A stretch of 64,000 bases of DNA from Wyeomyia smithii (taxonomy: Eukaryota; Arthropoda; Insecta; Diptera; Culicidae). Under the pieces are notes generated by a model. That model saw nothing but the letters and a program-made list of their open reading frames with translations. It did not search any database and was not told the origin of the DNA. The stretch is taken from assembly GCF_029784165.1 (NCBI RefSeq), contig NC_073695.1, positions 279,224,079-279,288,078 of the forward strand, written 5' to 3'. Shown in pieces: positions 35,790 to 45,340 of this stretch (positions within the stretch are counted from its first letter, which is position 1; each line of letters starts with the position of its first letter). A program made the position numbers and the translations under genes.

Positions 35790-38700
35790 TCCGATGTTTA
35801 TGCTGCTGCTAGCGGAAAAAACCTTGCAAATATGCATCTTTTTGTTGGTGTTAATTTTACGACAGCGGCCGGCGCCCCATCATTCTGATTCCAAAACCGC
35901 ACCAGTGACATGCGGACGCTAGGTGATAGCAGCTGAAAGGAGGAAATACAAAATAGTACCGGTCATCTCGTGCCGGTTTCACCCGTAATGCTGGTGGCTT
36001 TAGTAGTAAATGGCTACTGCAAAACACTTAAATGGCTGGAATTCTGGACGGACTAACCAGGAAACTATAATCGGCAACTGGCACCTTTTGGTGCCTCTAA
36101 ATTTTGTTACAGAAGCGGCAAATTGAATTTTCTGTTTTACCAAATGATGCTGCTAGCGGAAAAAACCTTGCAAAAATGCATGTTTGTGTTGGTGTTAATA
36201 TTATGACAGCGGCCGGCGCAGCTTTCAAGAAACATTTGTCTCTTCCATTCCATAATTTGCGTAGCCCATCCCACTTTTAATTTATCTGACGAAGCCTTGG
36301 TATAAAACGTACCGTTCGAACATTTCACCCCTATCAGTTTCATTACTAAACCGTACCGGCTACATACGGACGCTATCTTGAAAGAATTCTGGACGGACTG
36401 ACCAAAAAAATGGATATATTCGGCACCTGGCCCCTTTTGGTGCCTCGAAATTTTGTTACAGAAGCGGCTAATTGAATTTTCTGTTTTATTACGAAATGCT
36501 GCTGCTAGCGGAAAAAACCTTGCAAATATGCATCTTTTTGTTGGTGTTAATTTTACGACAGCGGCCGGCGCCCCATCATTCTGATTCCAAAACCGCACCA
36601 GTGACATGCGGACGCTAGGTGATAGCAGCTGAAAGGAGGAAATACAAAATAGTACCGGTCATCTCGTGCCGGTTTCACCCGTAATGCTGGTGGCTTTAGT
36701 AGTAAATGGCTACTGCAAAACACTTAAATGGCTGGAATTCTGGACGGACTAACCAGGAAACTATAATCGGCAACTGGCACCTTTTGGTGCCTCTAAATTT
36801 TGTTACAGAAGCGGCAAATTGAATTTTCTGTTTTACCAAATGATGCTGCTAGCGGAAAAAACCTTGCAAAAATGCATGTTTGTGTTGGTGTTAATATTAT
36901 GACAGCGGCCGGCGCAGCTTTCAAGAAACATTTGTCTCTTCCATTCCATAATTTGCGTAGCCCATCCCACTTTTAATTTATCTGACGAAGCCTTGGTATA
37001 AAACGTACCGTTCGAACATTTCACCCCATCAGTTTCATTACTAAACCGTACCGGCTACATACGGACGCTATCTTGAAAGAATTCTGGACGGACTGACCAA
37101 AAAAATGGATATATTCGGCACCTGGCCCCTTTTGGTGCCTCGAAATTTTGTTACAGAAGCGGCTAATTGAATTTTCTGTTTTATTACAAAATGCTGCTGC
37201 TAGCGGAAAAAACCTTGCAAATATGCATCTTTTTGTTGGTGTTAATTTTACGACAGCGGCCGGCGCCCCATCATTCTGATTCCAAAACCGCACCAGTGAC
37301 ATGCGGACGCTAGGTGATAGCAGCTGAAAGGAGGAAATACAAAATAGTACCGGTCATCTCGTGCCGGTTTCACCCGTAATGCTGGTGGCTTTAGTAGTAA
37401 ATGGCTACTGCAAAACACTTAAATGGCTGGAATTCTGGACGGACTAACCAGGAAACTATAATCGGCAACTGACACCTTTTGGTGCCTCTAAATTTTGTTA
37501 CAGAAGCGGCAAATTGAATTTTCTGTTTTACCAAATGATGCTGCTAGCGGAAAAAACCTTGCAAAAATGCATGTTTGTGTTGGTGTTAATATTATGACAG
37601 CGGCCGGCGCAGCTTTCAAGAAACATTTGTCTCTTCCATTCCATAATTTGCGTAGCCCATCCCACTTTTAATTTATCTGACGAAGCCTTGGTATAAAACG
37701 TACCGTTCGAACATTTCACCCCATCAGTTTCATTACTAAACCGTACCGGCTACATACGGACGCTATCTTGAAAGAATTCTGGACGGACTGACCAAAAACA
37801 TGGATATATTCGGCACCTGGCCCCTTTTGGTGCCTCGAAATTTTGTTACAGAAGCGGCTAATTGAATTTTCTGTTTTGTTACGAAATGCTGCTGCTAGCG
37901 GAAAAAACCTTGTAAATATGCATCTTTTTGTTGGTGTTAATTTTACGACAGCGGCCGGCGCCCCATCATTCTGATTCCAAAACCGCACCAGTGACATGCG
38001 GACGCTAGGTGATAGCAGCTGAAAGGAGGAAATACAAAATAGTACCGGTCATCTCGTGCCGGTTTCACCCGTAATGCTGGTGGCTTTAGTAGTAAATGGC
38101 TACTGCAAAACACTTAAATGGCTGGAATTCTGGACGGACTAACCAGGAAAATATAATCGGCAACTGGCACCTTTTGGTGCCTCTAAATTTTGTTACAGAA
38201 GCGGCAAATTGAATTTTCTGTTTTACCAAATGATGCTGCTAGCGGAAAAAACCTTGCAAAAATGCATGTTTGTGTTGGTGTTAATATTATGACAGCGGCC
38301 GGCGCAGCTTTCAAGAAACATTTGTCTCTTCCATTCCATAATTTGCGTAGCCCATCCCACTTTTAATTTATCTGACGAAGCCTTGGTATAAAACGTACCG
38401 TTCGAACATTTCACCCCATCAGTTTCATTACTAAACCGTACCGGCTACATACGGACGCTATCTTGAAAGAATTCTGGACGGACTGACCAAAAAAATGGAT
38501 ATATTCGGCACCTGGCCCCTTTTGGTGCCTCGAAATTTTGTTACAGAAGCGGCTAATTGAATTTTCTGTTTTATTACAAAATGCTGCTGCTAGCGGAAAA
38601 AACCTTGCAAATATGCATCTTTTTGTTGGTGTTAATTTTACGACAGCGGCCGGCGCCCCATCATTCTGATTCCAAAACCGCACCAGTGACATGCGGACGC

Positions 38701-39605
38701 TAGGTGATAGCAGCTGAAAGGAGGAAATACAAAATAGTACCGGTCATCTCGTGCCGGTTTCACCCGTAATGCTGGTGGCTTTAGTAGTAAATGGCTACTG
38801 CAAAACACTTAAATGGCTGGAATTCTGGACGGACTAACCAGGAAACTATAATCGGCAACTGGCACCTTTTGGTGCCTCTAAATTTTGTTACAGAAGCGGC
38901 TAATTGAATTTTCTGTTTTACCAAATGCTGCTGCTAGCGGAAAAAAACCTTGCAAAAATGCATGTTTGTGTTGGTGTTAATATTACGACAGCGGCCGGCG
39001 CAGCTTTCAAGAAACATTTGTCTCTGCCATTTCATCATCTATGTAGCCCATCCCTCTTTCTATTTATCTGACGAAGCCTTGGTATAAAACGTATCGTTCG
39101 AACATTTCACTCCATCAGTTTCATTATTAAACCGTACCGGATACATACGGACGCTCGGAGGAAAAACAAAATAGTACCGGTCATCTCGTGCCGGTTTGAT
39201 CCGTGATGCTGGTGGCTACTGCAAAGTACTAAAATGGCTGGAATTCTGGACGGAAACCAGTAAACAAGAAATCGGCAACTGGCACCTTTTGGTGCCTCGC
39301 AGTTTTATAATAGAAGCGGTTAGTTGAATTTTATGTTTTACAATTGCTGTTGCTAGCGGAAAAAAAACCTTGCAAAAATGCATGTTCATGTTGATGTTAA
39401 TTTCACGACAGCGCTAGGTGTTAGCAGCTGAAAGGAGGAAAGACAAAATAGTACCGGTCATCTCGTGCCGGTTTCACCCGTTATGCTGGTGGCTGTTAGT
39501 AATAAATGGCTACTGCAAAATACTAAAATGGCTGGAATTCTGGACGAAAATAATCGGAAACTGGTACCTTTTGGAGCCTCGAAATTTTGTTACAGAAGTT
39601 TTGTA
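35790..39605. repeat. Satellite array with a dimeric 695-bp higher-order repeat
   Basis: About eleven monomers of roughly 347 bp alternate between two types. Each begins with gctgctagcggaaaaaacc. Type B starts at about 35801, 36496, 37191, 37886 and 38581 (695-bp spacing). Type A starts at about 36144, 36841, 37536, 38231 and 38926. Successive 695-bp dimers are almost identical, while the last units (38926-39605) are clearly diverged and rearranged, the usual pattern of an array edge. Each unit has a ggcaccttttggtgcc hairpin or a decayed form of it. Minus-strand open frames recur in each unit but vary through a 1-base indel, so I do not treat them as genes. Confidence 0.95.
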
Positions 39606-39659
39606 AAAGAAGCGTTGCAATTCCCTATACTATTTGCTTCAATGGAATATTTTTTTTTT

Positions 39660-39715
39660 AAGAATACGGCAGTCAACGTCATGCGGTCGTGTCTTGAATA
39701 CCACCCTCCTACTTT
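39660..39715 (+). repeat. Dispersed repeat flanking the satellite (right)
   Basis: Contains cggcagtcaacgtcatgcgg and tcgtgtcttgaatac, related to the block at 35394-35470 left of the array and in the same orientation. Confidence 0.45.
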
Positions 39716-39990
39716 TTTAAGATATCTAATTTTGTTGTTAGGCAATGAGCAGAATTTTTGAAAATTGCTCAATAAGTGTTTTCGATTCCATGTCGCAACG
39801 CTCACTGCGATCGATTTTTTTTTCATTGGTTGAAACTTAGTATAGTAATAAGAAGATTCGTTAATGCGTTTACTGTTACCATTGAGCATCTGTCATTTGT
39901 TAAGTTTAAGTTGAAACAGTTTACGTGTGTTGAATTTTTAAAGTATCTACTAATGCGTAACAATTCAAAGCGGTTTGATAAAAGTGGAGA

Positions 39991-40134
39991 TACACTCATT
40001 ATTTCACTAGGTATTTTTCCACACGGATTTTCTAATAAACGGTTTTTTTCACGTGGATTTTTAAATGGAAGGAATTTTGAATTACGCGTTTTTCCACGAG
40101 GTACATATCCCCGCGTAAATAAAAACTGAGTGTA
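39991..40134. mobile_element. Small MITE with ACGCG-T repeats
   Basis: Short inverted ends (TACACTCA and TGAGTGTA, extending into a TTATTT/AAATAA block) enclose about 144 bp of degenerate ACACGGATTTTT or ACGCGTTTTT repeats. If TA is the duplicated target, the element proper is 39993-40132. Similar internal repeats occur at 42650-42830 and in the MITE at 44346-44738. Confidence 0.55.
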
Positions 40135-41336
40135 TTTTAAGTAAATAAAAGAGTGTTATATTGTATTTTAAAGGGTAAATCACATATTATGTGTTATATT
40201 TGCTCATACTTCGAAGAATAGAATGGCTTAGTCAAATTTGTGCCGAGAAAAGGTGTCCTGATTTCTAACTTCGACCAGATGGTATCCCTATGCCATTGGT
40301 ATCCGCTGTCCCTGCATCAGCTGGCCCAGCTGCTATCGATGCTGAGATCCGCTGCAACTAGTGCGCTATTCATTGCTTCACAGCTGTGGCCGCTATCCGC
40401 TATGGCTGGTATCCACTGCACTGCTACTGCTGCTTCTAAGGGATGACTGCTGTTGTCGCTGTCTAGAACTATTATGAGCAGCTTCGGCATATTTTCAATT
40501 GCAAGGTATATGATTCTGTCGACCGTGCTTGGGGAGCAATCATACAACGACCAAGCAGAGTTCGAATTTTTCGTTTTGACAAGGCTTGACTATTTTCAAT
40601 AGTACAATAGTGTGAATAATAAAATTACAATTATCTTATTTTGGGAAGAATCTTAGAAGATTTTCCAATCTATTGCTGCAAGAACGAAGGAAATCCATCG
40701 AATACTTACCGATTTATTAGCATTTGAAATTGGACATATTTTTCACTTTTTTCGGTTTTAGATTTTCATTTCACATCCCTATGTAGCCGAACTTCCTGAG
40801 AGAAGTATTCTACTTCAAAAACTAGAGTTATGAGAAGTTTCTAGAATATCGCAAAATGATTTTAAAATAAAACAGCTTTCAACTTGTAAAGCTTGTTCAT
40901 TCATACAACAGGTCCAAATAGGTTCAATGAGTATGAGAAGTCTTAAAATTAAGTTTTTATAAAAATGAAAGATGAAATTTTTGATGCTAATTTTCAAACA
41001 CTTTTTTCTCAAAACTAGCGATTTTGACTTAAGCAGAATAGATCAAAGAATAACTCCTGGCTCCAACGCTAAGCAAGTGGTCCCGCAGTCGAGGTGGAGA
41101 ACGTGGAAGGTGAATTGGCGGAACTGGTACTCGAGATTATAGATGCTAATTGTTAGAGAAGTCTTTGTGAAATAAATAGATAAAATCGATGTTTTCGTTC
41201 TAAGCGGTTGAAAAGACATTTTTTCAAGATGCTTTCGTCTCATTAAACAGGGAGAGATGCAGCGCCACAGAACGTTGCGACAGGCACAGCAGATTTGAAG
41301 CTGGCCGTTGACTTTTTTTAGATCAGGTAGGAAATA
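40135..41336. other. No recognisable gene
   Basis: AT-rich spacer with only short open frames and no element boundaries that I could identify. Confidence 0.45.
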
Positions 41337-41342
41337 AACTAA

Positions 41343-41674
41343 CAGGGTGTCGAAAACCTGGAAAATCAGGGAATGTCAGAGAATTCATTTTTCGATCAAG
41401 GAAATCAGGGAATATCAGGGAAAGCTGAAAAACAACCAGGGAAAAATATTTAACCGAGACGCGATTCTTTCTTAGGCGGCTCCTTAGCGCCAAATTAGAT
41501 TTTGGTTTAATATCCTATCGAACACTTTCTTCACTGGGATTTCAGAGTTGCGTTCATGTACGTTGCAATTTTTTGTGTTGAATGCTGAAAAATATCAGGG
41601 AAATTAATGTAATATTTCAGGGACTATCAGGAAAAATCAGGTAATTTATTTGTGAAAAGTTTTTTGCCACCCTG
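41343..41674. mobile_element. 332-bp CAGGG-type inverted-repeat element
   Basis: The ends are CAGGGTG and its near complement (GCCACCCTG), and the element is flanked by the exact 6-mer aactaa at 41337-41342 and 41675-41680. The interior carries many cagggaa and tcaggga repeats. Elements with such internal repeats are widespread in animal genomes and are usually treated as non-autonomous DNA transposons. No ORF is present. Confidence 0.7.
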
Positions 41675-41681
41675 AACTAAT

Positions 41682-41945
41682 ATTGTAAATAATGTTGTCA
41701 CGAATAACTTTGCTAATGACACTTTTCTTTTAACTTTTCCTATATTTGAGATAAAGAGATATAGTTTCATATCATACTAGTCCTTTAAATTCGATTTTTT
41801 GAATGAATAAAAAAAAGTTGCATTTACTGTAGAAGGTAACAATGTTCAGCAAATTTTCGTATACTATCGAATCACATAACATTGTAGAATACACCAAGAA
41901 GATAGCTTCTACATACACCGAATTATTACCAACAAATAAGCTCAG
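41682..41945 (+). repeat. Divergent repeat, third copy (see 44285-45340)
   Basis: Blocks such as taaataatgttgtcac, gagatatag-ttcatat-a-actagtcct, gcatttac-gaagg-aacaatgttcag and acattgtagaa-acac follow the same order as in both arms of the inverted repeat at 44285-45340. This copy is uninterrupted. Confidence 0.6.
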
Positions 41946-42242
41946 GATCGGAAACTTTTAACTCTTTAAATACTAGTTTTATCAACACCATATCTTCAGA
42001 GGGAATTGACACAAGCAACATATTTTATTACATTATTACAGTGTCAGTAAGCATTATGCGACAAATTAGAAAAATCATGGGCGTCCTATGCAACAAACAT
42101 CATCACTACTATGTAACCTAAAAAGCACAAATTCGAAGTCTATATGCAACCAGTCCAGTTGTTACTAATGATGTTTCTGTTCGACCATTAGGTAACATGA
42201 TTTGCAACATTTCGATCGCAGTGAAAAAAAAGCATATCATGA

Positions 42243-42436
42243 AAGTTTAGTAAAACGGGCAATGTATGTAGTTTCGCGGGAATGCGAAGATGAACGGGAA
42301 TAGAAGGTGTGACTAGAATGAGAAAAAATTTTCCCTCGTCCAGACGGGACTTTTTTCTAATTCTAGTCACACCTTCTATTCCCGTTCATCTTCGCATTCC
42401 CGCGAAACTACATACATTGCCCGCTTTACTAAACTT
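42243..42436. repeat. Long near-perfect hairpin (77-bp arms)
   Basis: Left arm 42243-42319 and right arm 42360-42436 are reverse complements with one mismatch. Pairing may extend a further 8 bp inward (agaaaaaa against ttttttct), leaving a small loop around cagacg. An exact 16-bp direct repeat (aaagcatatcatgaaa) lies at 42229-42244 and 42477-42492, overlapping the left arm start and 41 bp past the right arm. It may be a fold-back element or a hairpin-RNA source. Confidence 0.9.
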
Positions 42437-42639
42437 AAAATGTAAGTCAATATAACAAAAAATGAAATTAGTTCGTAAAGCATATCATGAAACTTTTCTT
42501 GGTCATATTAAAGTTTCGATTCAACAAATTTTTCAGCATATTTGTCTCGCTTTTACCCGCGACATTTTTCAAAATTTCACCAGCATATCCTTGTCATATA
42601 AATGTGAGTGGTTTTTCGTGCTTATACAAGATTTCGACA

Positions 42640-42835
42640 TGCAAATTAAAATCCATGGTGAAACTGATGGTGTTTTTAACGCGGATTTTTATACTAGTTT
42701 TTCTTACGCTTATTTTATGCTAGTTTCCCTTGCGCGGGTTTTTGATTATCGCGGTTTTTTTCGCGAACTTTCGATTTTTTTTGCGCGAGTTTTTGAATCA
42801 ACGCGCATTTAAAAATAACCCTGTTTTTTACCTGG
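42640..42835. repeat. Degenerate ACGCGGTTTTT repeat cluster
   Basis: Six or more short units of the form gcggattttt, gcgggttttt, gcggtttttt and gcgagttttt follow each other, like the interior of the MITEs at 39991 and 44346. Terminal repeats are not clear here. Confidence 0.5.
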
Positions 42836-44284
42836 ATTTTCGTTTTTAAAAGGTTACAAAATAAATTGTTACTGAGATATTTAATAAAACCTTCTATGGA
42901 AATCATTTTGCTTTAAAAAATTATAATGTTACTTTTAAATCTTCCATTTTCCTATTATGATATTTGTTAACATAATTGGAGTAATAGGATTAAATGGTCT
43001 TCTAATTAATAATAAACATGACATTTTAAGATAAGGTGTACAGAAACTTTCAGTTGGTAGCAGTATAAATTTGACGTTATAGTCAGAAATCACAATTCGA
43101 TCACAATTAGATACCGTAACTACTATTAAAATTTAGCATATTTATTTGTCACTTGATTATCGTCCAAATTTGTTTCACTGAAACAACGGCATCTCAAATG
43201 TTGCCAGTATATTATCCTGTAACAATAGTTTGGCAATCTTGTCACGAGCTACATATTCTGCCCATGCATCTTGTTATAATGTAACGAAGCGGTCACATAG
43301 GGAAACAACGGGCAAGACGCACATTTTTTATCTGACGATATTTATAATATTCGACATTCACTAATACTCTCCATGCAATAATAACAATTAAACCATTATT
43401 ATAGCATTAAAAATTATAACTTTTAAAAGATCTAAAGCCGCAATAGCCTAAACTCGACACGGCGAAAACTACATCAGTTTTTGCTGCTCTTATGAGGGTG
43501 GAATTATTTCGATTATTTCTTGAATATGTAAACGCTCGAAATTATCATAATATAACTGGCATTATAAATTTGAGCAATGAGCAATGGTCCGTCTTGCCCT
43601 TAGTTTTCCTGTGTTGTGTTTTCATCGCAGAGTTTGGAAACGAAGTAGCGATGCCGTTTTGTCTGCACAACACAAGTGCAAACACGGATAAATAAAAAAG
43701 AATCCTACCAGCTATGACGGGTGATGCAGGTAAACTGGGTGGCGAAAAAATTGTTTACTGGCCATCCAACACATGATTGGTTTGGTAAAAAATGACGAAT
43801 CTGTTGCGGATAAGTAGAGCTGTCCATGTTTTTTGGTCAGCTAAGCAAGCAAACTTCAAAACAAATCTGCAATGTAACCTTTCAAAATATGTTAATTGCA
43901 TACAAGTCGTCGACTAGTAGCAATGTGACAAGTTTTTCGTTATTCCGCTTATCAGTTGCATGTAAACGCGATTGTAACGTAGGATGATTGATACAAGTTA
44001 CTGTTTGACTTCAGAGTTACACTAACCACTATGTAACAAAACTGTATCTTGGGGAGTTGAAAAGTCGTTTCGCGTCATTTATGTGACCTTTCCCTTTCTC
44101 ATGCATTCTAGTATGTTTCACAGTTATTGCAGTGAGATCACAATGTGACTTTCTTTTTTGTTGCTTTTTTCAAAAAGATGTGCTGCTTAGGGGTTTATAT
44201 AATAAGAATAATAAGTTTTTGTTCAGAACTCCACCGCTAGTTTCGACAATTTCCAATTTCAGTCTTGTACTTTAGATACATGTC
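42836..44284. other. No recognisable gene
   Basis: AT-rich DNA with only short, unconserved open frames. No element ends were identified. Confidence 0.45.
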
Positions 44285-44345
44285 GTCAGCAAATTTATAG
44301 ATAATGTTGTCTCGAAAAACTTTACCGAAAACATTTTCCCTCTTA

Positions 44346-44738
44346 TACTGAATTCTGTTTACGCGTCTTTTTCCTACGTGATTTTATTTTACACGATTTT
44401 TTACGCGATTTTTTTCGAAATTACGTGATCTTTTATTACGCGATTTTCTTGAAATTACGCGATTTATGACATAGGAAACATTTGTGTATGAACCAAGATA
44501 CAACACACACACATACACACACACACAAATGCACACATACATACATACACGCATACATACACACGTACACGCATAAATACACACATATACACATACACAG
44601 GCACTCACCATATATCGAAAAATTTTGTCAAAACGGCGGGATCTTTTTTAACACGATTTGTTCCAAATAACGCGATTTATTTTTATGCGATTCTTTTTTT
44701 GCGCGGACGCATCAATCGCGTAAAGAGAGAATCCAGTA
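44346..44738. mobile_element. 393-bp TA-flanked MITE with ACGCGATTTTT repeats
   Basis: The ends read TACTGAATTCT and the near complement of TACTGGATTCTC, each leading into TTACGCG. TA dinucleotides flank it at 44344-44345 and 44739-44740. It sits within the left arm of an inverted repeat whose other copies lack it, which confirms the insertion. The interior has many acgcgatttttt units and a (CA/TACA)n microsatellite at 44499-44600. No ORF other than microsatellite artefacts. Confidence 0.75.
44499..44600. repeat. (CA)n/(CATA)n microsatellite
   Basis: Dinucleotide and tetranucleotide runs inside the MITE. The Cys/Val- and Thr/His-rich open frames across it are artefacts. Confidence 0.9.
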
Positions 44739-45340
44739 TATTCTTCTTGTTTTGGAGATATCACGTTTTATATTAGACTAGTCCTTCACACTAGATATTT
44801 TTACATATCTGGAAAACTGTTGCATTTAGGAGGCAATAATGTTCAACATATATTTGAAAATTATCCAAACACACAACTTTGTAGAAGACACAAAAAAATT
44901 AACTTTCACACTGACCGAGTAATCGCTAAAAAATGAAAAATATGTTATTCTGAATTGCATATCAGGCAACAAATATACTGGAAGGCAGAAACGTTCCAAT
45001 CAATTCATTCAGTGATTATAATAATAATTTATCCTATGCAGGTTTCGCTAGTTTTTACCTAACAAAATGGTATTTTTTATAGGATTTGGCAATAGCTTGG
45101 TCTTTGGAAAAGCTATCTTTTTTGTGTCCTTCACAAAGCTGTGCGTTTTGATGATAAACACATATATGCATTATCACTTTGTTGCCTTCTAAATGTTACT
45201 GTTTTTGAGATATTTAAGGAAAAAAACTAATTTTAGGGACTAGTCTAATACAAAATATTATATCTCTTAAACATGAAAAGTTGGAAGAAAAACGTCTTCG
45301 GCAAAGTTTTTGTGACAACATTATCTACAAATTTACTGAA

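Larger units (their letters stand above)
44285..45340. repeat. Divergent inverted repeat, left arm interrupted by a MITE
   Basis: The left arm (44285-44343 plus 44741 to about 44935) and the reverse complement of the right arm (about 45080-45340) share blocks in the same order: agataatgttgtc, gagatat, attagactagtcc, acatttag-aggcaa and agacacaaaaaa. A third copy lies at 41682-41945. The arms have diverged considerably. The family is not recognised; it could be a DNA element with long terminal inverted repeats. Confidence 0.65.

Noticed and set aside
36137..36607. A 156-codon minus-strand frame in the satellite, with 93- and 63-codon versions in the other units
   Set aside because: It recurs only because the unit is repeated. 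A 1-base indel splits it in every other unit, and it has no recognisable motif.
35790..39605. A CRISPR-like array or a tandem gene family
   Set aside because: Units are about 347/695 bp without the short repeat-spacer pattern, the genome is clearly eukaryotic, and no consistent coding frame is kept.
35790..39605. Identity with a known mosquito piRNA-producing satellite
   Set aside because: The general setting is similar, but I cannot confirm any sequence match from memory, so I claim only a possible analogy.
44384..44670. Cys/Val- and Thr/His-rich frames
   Set aside because: They come from the (CA/CATA) microsatellite inside a MITE.
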